From: Procambarus clarkii
Taxonomy: Eukaryota; Arthropoda; Malacostraca; Decapoda; Cambaridae
NCBI RefSeq assembly: GCF_040958095.1
Contig: NC_091181.1
Span: 27,368,904 to 27,432,903, forward strand
Reading direction: 5' to 3'
DNA length: 64,000 nt
A program made the translations under genes and the position numbers. The first letter of the stretch is position 1. Each line of letters begins with the position of its first letter. Positions 11,401 to 22,625 of this stretch are shown here, piece after piece. The notes under the pieces are model-generated. The model had not been told where the DNA came from and searched no databases. It saw only the letters and a list, made by a program, of their open reading frames with translations.

Positions 11401-13107
11401 TCCAAGTGCTACCTGGTGAAAAGGTACATAAAAAAAAATTTACCTAGACAACCCCTAGTGTTTATGGAGTGACAAGCTAGAAAATGCACCGGATGTTTCA
11501 CACATAAATGTTAGCGCAAACTAAGCAACAACAAGTTCAGGGGAATCTCTTGTCGAGGAACAGGAAAAGTGGCAAATTATGAAAATGTTAATTGTAAAAT
11601 TAAATATTTTTGTTTTACCCTCTATACAACCTTGAACCAGAGACCGAACGGCAATATTAAATTTCCTAGTAATCTTGGTGGTCACAGTCGTTCATTGTCG
11701 TTACAATGTTAAATTGTCAAAAATTAGAGATTACAAATACGGCTCTTGTCCCACTGCCAAGAGCAGCGAGAGTTCTGTAATGCTTTAACCGCTCCTAGTC
11801 AACGAGTTAACCAGGCTCACAGGATTACTCCTTACTACCATCAGTCTCCGGACATAATACAATCTAGTTTGAGAAAATTGGCTCAACGTTAATTTGATGG
11901 ATTACATTGGACTACAGTTGTAGGCTGGTGCCGAGACGCTTTAAATCCGGTAATGTTTATAATTATTTGTAAACACATTGTAGTATTCCCGGTGTCAAGG
12001 ATCTTACTACTGTCGTCCAGCAACATAGGTGTTGCGGGACTCTGGCGTTGCTGATGCATATGTCAAGAAAACTTTCACCTGGTCGATTCTGGGTAAGCCT
12101 GCATTTGCTGTCACTCGTCTAGACGCCGCACCTGTTCTTCTATTAAAATGTACTTATAACAAACACACCAGAAGTACAATATGTACTAACAGATTTTGAT
12201 TACAGTGTACAATCTTGCAACGCCACTAACAATTAGAGTTTCGAGCACGGTAGATTTAAAAATAAGACATTTACTCTTAGATATATTCTAGTGCATTAAT
12301 AACTTTGCGGTCGTGTATACTGAGGAAGATAAATGTTTCTCCAGCATGTGGCTGAGCAGCACAGGTAGCTGTGGTGCAGTTTGGCGGGACCCGCACTCCT
12401 CACTAACCTACTTGCATGTATCAGGATTCCTGCTCCCCCCTCCACCAGGCCTTCACAGTCAGGCTCCACCACCTTCATACATGCCACTGCAAAGTTTAAC
12501 TTTCAAAGCACAATTAAAAAAAAATAAGTAATATCAAATTTTCATATATGTTGTCCGACCTGGGTAATATTCGAAATTAATTTCGAATTCTTCCCAGGTT
12601 GGGTATACCGTAATAAGATTCACTAGACGTGTAAAAATGTTGTCAATCTAGATTATATCTTAGTTACACATTTGTTGATCCTCGGGGGACACCTTAACTA
12701 GTCATGTTAGTTATTTTGCAGGCAGACAAGTCGAGCAAAAATCATTGCACAGGAAAATTTGTCATGCATCACATTGTTACCAAGAACGACGAAAGTTTGG
12801 ATATAAATTTATCCGAGAGCACCATCTCTCCAGTGGCTTCAACGGGGACACTAAGTCAGCGGCTTGTCAAAGGCACTTTTTCCACTTTTTTCTCATTGGA
12901 TTTTGAACTTAAGCAATCACGGTTTCGGCTGTTATGGGGTTTCATGGGTTTATAACCCTATGGGTGAAGAGCATCTATCCTGTTTTCTGTCCCACACTGT
13001 AGCTTGTAGCTACAAAGGGAAGAGATAAAGACGATATAGGATATATAGCAGACCCATATACTATAAACAAGAGCTGCGTATGGCCCAACAGGCATTCTGT
13101 ACTTATT

Positions 13108-13230
13108 ATCATATTGCCCGAAACGCTATGCGTGCTAGTGGCTTTACAAGAATGTAAAAATCATCATTACTATGTGCTCTTAACCCCCAATGTACCTTCT
13201 TTTATATAAATAAATAAATATTCTTTTGTA
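13108..13230 (+). repeat. CCCGAAACGCTATGCG repeat tail with (TAAA)n
   Basis: Reads GCCCGAAACGCTATGCGTGC, then TAGTGGCTTTACAAGAATG, a spacer, AACCCCCAATGTACCTTC and TATATAAATAAATAAATA. It is the best match to the tail at 43326-43450, which ends a LINE copy. Confidence 0.75.
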
Positions 13231-14630
13231 CCGTGGCGGGAGGGTATGGGACCGCAACAGTCTACGGGATCAAATCGCCAGAGGCGGCAGCGTATGGTTT
13301 GTGTTCGGCCCGTGAATATATTTACCCGAGAGCCGCTAACACTAGTGGCCTCTTTTATACCTCATTTTGGTCCTTGCGACAGTCTTGGCGACTTCGTGGC
13401 TGCCAAGAGGCCTACATCCTACCTAGTACATGAAGCCAACAAGTCAGACTATTACTACCTCGTCCAGCGCCTTGAGCTGAGCAAGTGCCATATCACAGAA
13501 TGAATGTAATTTGGCTTTATCAGATAAACCAAAGATGACATGCAGGTGGTCCACCTAGCAACCAGTGCCAAGATTAGGCTCATCATGCAACTATTACATG
13601 CCTGAATATGCGTGTAATATATGTATATACGACTATTCATATACACCATGGTAGGTATCCACCCATTTTTATATGAAGTTACGAGCGACACTTTACCGAG
13701 GAAGACCATACACCCACAATGATCAGGTCGGGCAAGTGTCTCACACAAGACTGCAGCTTCTCTCATTCAATATTAAGCAGGTCTACAGTTCGGGGGAGAG
13801 GCAGCCTATGTCTGCCTGCTATCGCCCCCCCCCCCCCTTTGCCCCTTATTTTGTGCCTTCGCCCTGTTAAACACTAAATAACTGAGGTTATAAGCATGGT
13901 TCACATATCTGACATCACTCGAGTTATCGTAGTTATCTTAATCTTGAGCCTCTGATTGTAGCCCTTCAACCGCTGCACCTGTGTGACCGTCATATTCCTG
14001 CCGGGTTTGTATACGAAGTCTCAAAGTAAATACACAGATTGTTCCCTGCACCGCTCCACGGGTGCAACTGGAAGTGCAGTTGTCCTGATGATGGGTGGCG
14101 GCCTATTTTTGGGTTGGAGTCATTATAAACAACTGGGCCCATACCCTTCAGACTAGACTATGTGCCTTGTTTCTTGCACTCAAATGGGTACAAATTTCTA
14201 AACTTGATACGTTAATTTTAAGAGATTATTATCCTTAATTGCGCTCAATTCTTTAATCTACTTGTAATATGCCCATGTCTGAAACTAGCCAAATATAAAA
14301 TTATTACTGATTATAGAGTTCATTCCACGTGGATTCCATCTCTTGTTGCCACTATGGATCATCCACACCCGTTACTGACGGAGCGTGAAAAATAAGTTAA
14401 TTCAGACAATTAACAAATCTTCAAGAAATGTGACTAATTTTTAATACAATATTTACATTACCGGAAATTTTTGCCAAATATCCCGTTAGTTAAATATAGG
14501 TAGTAAATGTGGGCGAGTGTAACCTCCCTGCCGCTGCCCACTGGATGGGCGGTTAGCCGTGCACCGGGCGGGCGGGGCGCTTCTTATGCCAGAACGCGGA
14601 ATACACCATCATAAAGCTCCTACTAAGGAG

Positions 14631-14693
14631 AAGCACTCAGTGCTTCAAGACAAGCACTCAGTGCTTCAAGACAAGCACTCAGTGCTTCAAGAC
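14631..14693. repeat. Three tandem copies of a 21-bp palindromic unit
   Basis: The unit AAGCACTCAGTGCTTCAAGAC is repeated three times without change. Each has a 7-bp perfect inverted repeat, AAGCACT-C-AGTGCTT. It falls inside a chance 66-codon frame (KHSVLQD repeated); no evidence for translation. Confidence 0.9.
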
Positions 14694-15055
14694 ACTGTGA
14701 AAGTGCGAGTGGTGAGGAAGTTTAGGCCTCTTAAGAATTTAAAGAGTTTAGGAGTTTAAACCACTTTAGTCCCTTTCCAACCAGAAATTTAAAACAAGCG
14801 AAAAAGAAATTCCCCGTAGTTTACTTTACAATAACAGTCTTTCCTGTACTGTTCTCTGGAATCGCTCAGCATCCTATTAAAGTGATATATTTATAGCAAC
14901 AATTTTCGGTCGCTCGTACAAAAATGGATTGTTATAGTCTGTGTTCACGTTTGGTACCATTACTTTTGTCAAGGGCACGATAATACCAAGACCCTCTCCA
15001 AAAGAAACCTTAACATTCCTTGGCCTAGAACTTCGTGGACAAGTCTGTACCTTCG

Positions 15056-15550
15056 TGAATCTGGCCCCTTGGTTACCTTGAGGTGCTTCCGGGGATTAGC
15101 GTCCCCGCGGCCCGGTCGTCGACCAGGCCTCCTGGTTGCTGGGCTGATCAAACAGGCTGTTGGACGCGGCTGCTCGCAGCCTGACGTATGAGTTGGTCTG
15201 ACGCCTGGTTGATCAGGTATCCTTTGGAGGTGAACACTGAATCTTGAACACTGAGGGGTTTGCCAGTTATGCCCCTTATGTGTAGCGGAAGCGTGTTGAA
15301 CAGTCTCGGGCCTCTGATGTTGATAGAGTTCTCTCTCTGAGTACCTGTTGCACCTCTGCTTTTCAACGGGGGTATTCTGCACATCTTGCCATGTCTTCTG
15401 GTCTCGTGTGATGTTATTTCTGTGTGCAGGTTTGGGACCAGCCCCTCTAATATTTTCCACGTGTAAATTATTATGTATCTCTCCCGCCTGCGCTCAAGGG
15501 AGTACAGATTTAGGCTCTTTAGTCGGTCCCAATAGTTTAGATATTAATAA
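15056..15550 (-). pseudogene. LINE 3' end (RT tail, broken)
   Basis: The minus-strand frames contain IPPLKSRGATGTQRENSINI, then RGPRLFNTLPLHIRG, GYLINQASDQ. They match the tail of the LINE at 50.7-51.2 kb (VKSRGAIGTMRE, NIRGPRLFNILP). The 3' end, about 15060-15145, reads on the plus strand GATTAGCGTCCCCGCGGCCC, then GGTCGTCGACCAGGCCTCC. That end is shared with the SINE at 58182-58440. Confidence 0.85.
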
Positions 15551-16745
15551 TATCTATTAACCTTGTTAATATTTTCGTAACCTTTTCACTAATTCAGTAC
15601 CGTTATGCAAAAACTTTTTTGGGGGGAGCCAACAGTGCACTTTTGTACGTTTGGTTCAACAGTTGCTATTATATTGGCACTTCATGAGGATGGTGGCGGC
15701 GGGAGCGTCCCCGAGGCGCTCCCGCCTGCGTGACTTGCCCACGTCCCGACCCGCTGATCAACTAGGTAAACAAGTAGCGTATAGCTTCTGTGAACATTTA
15801 TTATATTACTCATCTTCGGACAAAAAATAAATTGAATCTTTAATAACTATTAATAAATCTTTAGAAAACTTTGACTAATGCCGCCACTCCAGTCAAAAAA
15901 AGGAAGGAAAAAAAAGGAAAGGAAGGAAAAAAGTCAAGGAAAAAAAATGACTGCCGCCATGGCCGTCTTGCTCTCAGCTGCAGCATCCTACGCAGCGCAG
16001 TCTTGCTTGTTTAATACGTCACGGCACAGATATATATATTTACGTGTTGCATTTTCTGGTGGCATAGAAGGGGGGGGGGAAACTGTTTTATACGTTTTAA
16101 TGTTTATAAATACTTTCGTAACTTTCCGTGCAAAATATTGAAAATAAAGTCTTGTATAGACTTTAAAACATTTGTGCAAATATTTTACCCGACTGCACGT
16201 CCTTAGTGCTCAGTCACTTCGTTTCTGCTGGCTGTAATTTTTGAATACAGTACATGGATGAAGCATTTATACCTAACGTAATTTAGACTACTATATACAT
16301 CTAATTCTATTCTATAATTATATTAAATTAAAAAAGCAGAGAGTTTAAGTACACATTAAAAAAATACAAATGCTACTTTGGGGTCTCGCAGCTTTGATAT
16401 CATAAAATAATTTTTTTAAAGACTAACCGAATTAAGCTGTACTACAATTAGCTAGATATGCTAAAAAACTAAGAAACAAGAGCGTCGTAATGACCATCAA
16501 TAACCAGCCTGGTGCAGCTGCCAGATACAGAATCTCTTTTGCACATTTTATCTATCAGTGAACAGCACAGTCACCTCGCAGTTAAATGGACCTAGGTTAG
16601 AGGCCTGGACAGATCGACACACTGGAAAGGTTCCTTACTCTACTTCACTGGATCTGATTTAAACAGGATGTAAAATGCTTTTCCAACAAACCATTTCTTT
16701 TATACCAATATATTAATTCCAGGTACTCAGCTTGGGAGTGTTCCT

Positions 16746-16994
16746 GGGGCCAGATTCACGAAGCAGTTACGTAAGCACTTACGAACCTGTACATCTTCTC
16801 AATCTTTGGCGGCTTTGTTTACAATTATTAAACGGTTAATGAGCTCAGAAGCACCAGGAGGCTGTTTATAACAGTTGATTGGCAAATTTTCATGCTTTTA
16901 AACCGTTTAATAAATGTAACCAAAGCCGTCAACGATTGAGGAAAGATGTACACGTTCGTAAGTACTTGCGTAACTGTTTCGTGAATGTGGCGCC
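16746..16994. mobile_element. Foldback MITE, ~249 bp
   Basis: Almost the whole element is one inverted repeat. The left arm is GGGGCCAGATTCACGAAGCA, GTTACGTAAGCACTTACGAA..., and the right arm read in reverse is GGCGCCACATTCACGAAACA, GTTACGCAAGTACTTACGAA.... The arms extend ~90 bp, past TATTAAACGGTT. No coding capacity. I could not define a target duplication, so the superfamily is unknown. Confidence 0.8.
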
Positions 16995-17192
16995 TGGCCT
17001 CTGTGGCCACTAGTTCTGTCCTATCCTGTATATAATGGCGTAGCAGGTATACATCTCTAATTCATAAGTTGTATTGCCTCACGATTCTGATTGATGCAAT
17101 CCAAAATATAAATTGATACCTGTAGGTTATTGATGTAAAGTTACTCAAACTTACCGTAAATATGCTTACTATGTTTCACAGGGAGTACTCAC

Positions 17193-17287
17193 GGTCGGTC
17201 AGCCTGGGACTGGCGCGCCTTCCTCTCCACATCTGTGATCTCCTCGGCCTGTGTCACCGACTTGGTCCGCCGCACCTGCCTCAACAC
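17193..17287 (-). CDS. DGAT1: DGAT1 coding exon 2
   Basis: This exon encodes residues 68-98 plus two bases of codon 99 (VLRQVRRTKSVTQAEEI..., ending QADRP). It is basic and charged and lies just before the conserved DGAT1 core. The acceptor is TTGTGCAG and the donor GTGAGTAC. Phase 0 in and phase 2 out match both neighbours. The GC-rich, codon-like composition stands out from the AT-rich intron around it. Confidence 0.85.
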
Positions 17288-17770
17288 CTGCACAACAAGT
17301 TCAAGTACGTTTATTGAGACAAGAAAGAAATACATCTCAAAAGGGATAGAGTAGCTTAGGCTATTTCTACCCCCTCTACTTCAAGTTATGCACAACAACT
17401 TGGCTCGGTCTCTTTCCCTTCTGCACGTTAATTGTTTATAGCACGTTTTTATAATTTGAATTATTCTTATTGATTTTGAGTCATGTTTGTCGTCACCTCA
17501 GGTGGTGTCACGTGTAGGTTCCCTTTCACTATAAGAGAACATTAACAAGGTAGTTTACTGTGTACTCACCTAATTGTGTTTGCAGGGGTTGAGCTCTGGC
17601 TCTTTGGTCCTGCCTCTCAACTGTGTACCATACCATGTGTGGTGCTGTGTGTGTTAGGAAACACTACAGTAATATTCTACTCGTATTGGATTTAAGGTAA
17701 ATATTCTACAAGTCTTGGGTTTGTGAAAATATAAACATTTTCTTAGAGTAATTGTGACCTTAAATCGCAC

Positions 17771-18115
17771 CAACCCGTCCTCTTACAAATTACTTCGCTT
17801 TTCGCTCGTCTGCGTTACTGCCAAGTAAGTAATTTGACAATTAAAAATTGAAAATAAGTTTTGGATTTTGTTTTCCAAAACGGGAAATTAAGGGTCCTCT
17901 GGCAGGTTAAGAGAGCAGGAAGTTGTAGGGTTTCAAAAATTCATGAAAACAGTTGAAAGTTTCCTCTCCTAACCTAACAGCCTTAAGTCAGAGGACCCAA
18001 AACAGAAAACGGGACAATGTCACTTCTGTGAGCCAATTTCATTTTGAATTACGACCTTTTTAGCCTGAGTGCGCATACAAGTGAAAAGCTACGTAATTTG
18101 TAAGAGGACGGGTTG
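17771..18115. mobile_element. MITE with CAACCCGTCCTCTTACAAAT terminal inverted repeats
   Basis: The 345-bp element has arms that agree over ~35 bp (CAACCCGTCCTCTTACAAAT, TAC.T.GCTTTTC.CT) and a non-coding centre. The first bases resemble the MITE at 50017-50383 (CAACCCGTTCTCGCAAATTC), suggesting the same hAT-like group. No clean 8-bp duplication is visible here (flanks AATCGCAC / AGTCCACG). Confidence 0.75.
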
Positions 18116-20993
18116 AGTCCACGGATGCATTTGCTGGTCTTCATAAATTTAAAGCGAGTCATCAATATTAATGGAACTTCTACTGTTCACTATAAGAAAT
18201 GTGTCATGTACTTTGTACCCTCCTTTCTTTCCAAGTACTTTCATTTGCCGTACCTAAGTTCAAATAGCAAAGGTGTACCTCCATTTGGGCGGAGACAAGA
18301 AACTTTGGGTGTTTACAAAGGATGCTTCCGGTGGAGGATGTGCCTGTACACCGGAAACTAGTTTAAACCGATTCGAGACCCAAGGCTGCCTCCGTGTTCC
18401 CAAGACCAGATTTATTCATGAAATTCAGATAAAACGCAAAAATCCTTCTGTACTGTATTACCCTAAAATAGTTCCTGGGCGACTCAATTGAGAGAATTAT
18501 TTAATTTGATTATTTACTGTATTAAGGTCAGTAAAAACTAATGACTTAGCAATACTAATCAAGATCACCGCCACTAACAAATTGCTACCTTCAGGTACTA
18601 CATACGAAATGTACATGTAGGCATGTTGGTAGCTATGTATGAATTAGTAACTGCGGGAATACTCTGGAAATAATTATCAAAAGATGCCACCAAGCCGTGA
18701 AGATTTAGTATCGTCTGCCTCGCCGGATACTCCAAAGGTCCCAAATATTCCCCAGAATGTGTGTACGAGAACAGCAAGACGCGTGATCTCCAAGACGTCC
18801 GATACACAAGGGAGTCTATCGACGGACAACTCAGAGGGGGACAAATAACAGTAATACAAGAACACCAACTCTTACTAATATAGATAATGCACAATACGAT
18901 AGAAATAGATTTTAAACAAGCCGACACCGCCATACACCTTGAAACAGTCTAGTGACACCATACAATGGGTCAAGTACAGCTCTAGTATGTCTATACAGTA
19001 TGCGAGTGTAGCGGGTCATGGTCGGGTCAGGTGGCTGACCTCTCACTAGTCGTAGCGTCCACATACTGATAAAAACACCACTTTTCACGACAATTTTTTT
19101 TTAATTTCCTAAGTAGTCAAATAATGGTAGTCGGCTCACTCAATGTTCAATTTTTAATACCACGAGTGCTCAACGAAATATAGAAGGCAGGTAAAGCAGT
19201 TTTCAAACAAGCCAACTGACCCATATCATTGTAACCCCGTAAATGGAGACTACATTAATTATGGCACCACGGTGAAAGCAAACTTGCCTTAATATAACAT
19301 GGCTCTAACCTTTGTATTAAATACATATATCTCTGCTCAACTCTCTCCAACTATAAGAGCAAAACCAGAGGGGACAAAGCTCTGAGCCCAAGAAAACCAC
19401 CTGGCTTATCAATAGAGGATTAAATACCTAGTCTTCCCCGACAGTTTACCAGAGGGTGTTTAAGTAACCACACTTCCGCCCTCCGGATCATGGGAGCACA
19501 GTGCTCTGCACCAAGATGGTGTTGCAAGAGGGAGGATCCATACTTTTACGAAAATATACCTAACTTGAATTTAAGTGAAGGTTCAGAAGAATATAAAGTA
19601 ATGGGTGAATGTCAGAAACAAGGTTGAAGCCATCACAAATTACTAATATCTTCCCGCGTTTGTAAGTGGCACATTTTAAATTTTTTATTCACGTTTCTAT
19701 TAAGAAATATTTACTATTCGTGGAAGGGGATAGCAACTCTTATATGAACGAGTTGGCAAACCGCTGACCACCTCCAGGGCCGTGGTCACCCCACTCACCA
19801 GGACCCCGCACATGACTTGCTAATCAAGCCATAGGCATCACCGTGCCTTAAGGGACAACTTCCAACAGTATTATGACACGAGTGACGGCACCTCAAAGCT
19901 CGTCTTAAACCAAGATACTGATTCGATTAAATGGTCCTTACTGAGCAGGCTCTGTCCACCGTGCGGGTGGTAGTGGTCACAGGATCAACGTGTGCTGGAC
20001 TAGCTGCCCCTTTAATGCCATTTCGCTAACTTAGTGACTGTCCTGTTTAAAGTTTGTACTAAACTTTATTGTGCGACAGTTACTGGGTAGGTTTCGGGGC
20101 ATTTGACAACATTTTGGGTAATACGCAGTTCAGGAATATTTGTTTGTAAATGAAACATTTACGATGCGAGTTCTCTAAATTATCTTATTTCACAGCCAGT
20201 GATACAGTTAACTGTGCCGAGAGTTTACATGGTGTTGGGTCTACAGCCGGGTGTGTTGACGCCCACATCACCCCAAGTCTGACAATAATAATATTTAACT
20301 CCTCTGAAAGTGGCACGTCTTGCATGGCAGCGTGACAGATTGAATAGCTTTTGTAGAGTTTACAGTCAGATTTATAAGGTTAAAACTCTTACATATTATA
20401 TTCAGACTCTGTAATCCGTTCAAGGTGACACTTGAGAACTTTTAGTCTGGCAAGTTTATCGTCAGTTTAGTATGCACGGGAAGGTTTAAATTATCTCTAA
20501 TGTATGAACACATTTTAGTGTAACGAATACGTCAAACAGTTTGGATTGGTTACCCCGTTATTCCCTCTACGACCCTAGAGGGAGACCCTATAGTGTGTTG
20601 GCGTGCAACACTTAAGATCTAATGACACGAGAGGTTTGTAACTGGTTCACTCACATGTCCGAGTTATTTGTATTTGATTCCACATGTGAATATTAGATCA
20701 ACTCATAGCTATCCCTTGACCTAGACTAATTCCTCATATTACGGAGGCAGTACACTGTAAGCTGGTCGACAGGACTATCACCACCACCAGTTGGAAGAAA
20801 CTGGAGTACACTGAGTACGTCTGTATCTCCCCTTGTATGTATGTACTTTACCTGAATAAATATTTGTATTTGTCTGTGAGCACATCAGAGCATTAGCTTA
20901 AGGCAGTGTACTTTGTTTCACGCAGAAGCTTACTTTATCTTCACTTTGCTGCTATTGTGGAAAGAGGAACTTTATTTTTATGGTGCAACTACT

Positions 20994-21180
20994 TGGCCTG
21001 GACAGTAGAACGACGGTCTCGCTTCTTGCAGGTCTGCGGCTCAATTCCCCTACCAATGGTTATATTTTTATGACCATTGGTCATAAAAATATGACCTTTG
21101 GTGTGTAAAAATAAAGCTCCTCTTTCCACATTCCAAGTGCTATATAGTCATAATGGCTTAGCGTTTTCTCCTGTTAATTA
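20994..21180 (+). repeat. tRNA-derived SINE (family 3)
   Basis: The A-box-like GGACAGTAGAACGACGG and B-box-like GGCTCAATTCC are followed by the body CCAAGTGCTATATAGTCATA, ATGGCTTAGCGTTTTCTCCT. An inserted hairpin (ATTTTTATGACCATTGGTCATAAAAAT) lies at 21064-21090. Confidence 0.65.
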
Positions 21181-21829
21181 CCTAACCTCTATCGTGCAGT
21201 CCAAGTGCCTATACTGCTTGTCTGTTGAAGGTTATATATCAGATTCAGATAAAGTACTCCATTTCTAAGAGTGCTCACCTTACAAAGGTTTGCAAACCGA
21301 AAAACATTGTGGGTTATTTATAAAAGGTTTTCGAAGTTACAAGCATGGATCCAGTAGCAGATTTGAGAAGTGTTCGTCTAATCCAAGTTCGTATGTCTAC
21401 TGTATCACGGTGCATGTCATCAGGTAAGAAGTCTTGTGCTTACCATTATTAAAGTAGGTCTATGAACCTTGTTAGCGAAGTACTTTCCGGCAATTTTAAA
21501 ATTGTTGCGGGTTGTCTTCGAGAAAAAATATGTACACACACATTACAGAATTAATCTTATTGTATCCCTTGGCGTTTTGGAACACATCAAAACACCCATT
21601 CTTTCGAGACTATAAATATGTAATGTTCTCTTATCGTACGATTCATTTCTGTCTTACTATCTTTATGCTCGGCACCGTTTCCAGTGTGTCAGTGTGGCCT
21701 CTTACTGCCACCACCACCACCACTGTGACGGTCAGGTCAAGACGCCCCAGTCAGCTATGGTCACCACCACCGTCTATGATCCATAGTCTAAGTCTGGGGG
21801 AAAAAAATGCCTTCCTAACAGCCTCTGAA

Positions 21830-22079
21830 TATTGCTTGCCTTATGTATCATCACTTCAAGATCTACTTTTGTTAGCATGCTAATGCTCATCAAGTCTATT
21901 GTTTTTTCTTTATTTCCAATGTATAGCATTATCTGCCACTTGTCAGACCAATATAATATGATTGTTTGCGTCAGCATGCAATCAGTTGCTCTGAGGGTGT
22001 TGCACCTCTGCTGCCTAGTATGGTGGTGTCAGCAGAGTTTGATATTGTGTTGCTTAAACCATCATCGATGTCATTTATA

Positions 22080-22121
<42 letters not shown>

Positions 22122-22360
22122 AAAAAGGAGGCTAACACTGAACTCTGGGATACTTGTCAAGTCAGACCCTTGCGTTTTTGTACTATATGACTTGCGTCTA
22201 GTTAACCAATTTCCTCTACTACATCAATCCATAACCCATTTGTGCAATTCGCCTATATTTTCAAGAAGTCTTCCACGAACTGTGTCTAAAGCCCTCCGAA
22301 TACCGACATATTATAACCGTGTATATTAACAATAAATAATGCTGATTTATTAGGTTTGAC
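21830..22360 (-). pseudogene. Decayed LINE reverse transcriptase core
   Basis: The minus-strand broken frames read ALDTVRGRLLENIGELHKW, then TQVI, then FINDIDDGLSNTISNSADTT. This is the order AFDTV.H..LL - TQ - F.NDI.DG - (F)ADDT of an RT domain. An expanded (TTA)n microsatellite (22083-22120) sits where GVPQGSVLGP should be. Many stops. Confidence 0.7.
22083..22120. repeat. (TTA)n microsatellite
   Basis: About 12 TTA/ATT units followed by an A-tract, within the RT remnant. Confidence 0.9.
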
Positions 22361-22565
22361 ATTTCTTCTAAAACTGCTGGGAAGTTCTTATTCGTTAGGC
22401 GTGCCCCCCCCCCCCTCCCCCAGATGGTGCAGCGTGTTGACATTTGAAAAAGGAAGACTACAGTATCGAGACACAGTAACACGACGACCCCCAATTCACA
22501 GACAGGCCACTGATCTTTATGCCGCCCCTCGACGCCATCCTCATCCTTGTTTGATTGATTGTTGC

Positions 22566-22625
22566 CGCCGAAGGCGGCTAGTTTATTGTGCACCCCATAC
22601 TCATCCTGTGAGCGGTAGCGCAAAA
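22566..22625 (-). repeat. SINE-like fragment (GTGCTACCGCTC family)
   Basis: In reverse it reads GCTACCGCTCACAGGATGAG, then TATGGGGTGCACAATAAACT, AGCCGCC. It is the cleanest copy of the pieces at 1365 and 1968. A shorter trace (GAGCGGTAGCGAGGAG) is at 23527. Confidence 0.65.

Larger units (their letters stand above)
7418..17192. other. DGAT1 intron 2 (9.8 kb)
   Basis: This large intron holds repeat tails (8936-9010, 13108-13228), a SINE body piece (9300-9420), LINE remnants (10560-11160, 15056-15550), a SINE (11225-11400), a triplicated palindrome (14631-14693) and a foldback element (16746-16994). In 7500-8930, 9700-10500, 11420-13100, 13240-14500 and 15560-16740 I see no gene or recognisable element beyond short poly-C/A tracts and one hairpin at 12560-12603. 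Confidence 0.55.

Noticed and set aside
13233..13503. Overlapping plus-strand frames after the repeat tail at 13230
   Set aside because: No domain, no splice signals of note, and no match to either host gene.
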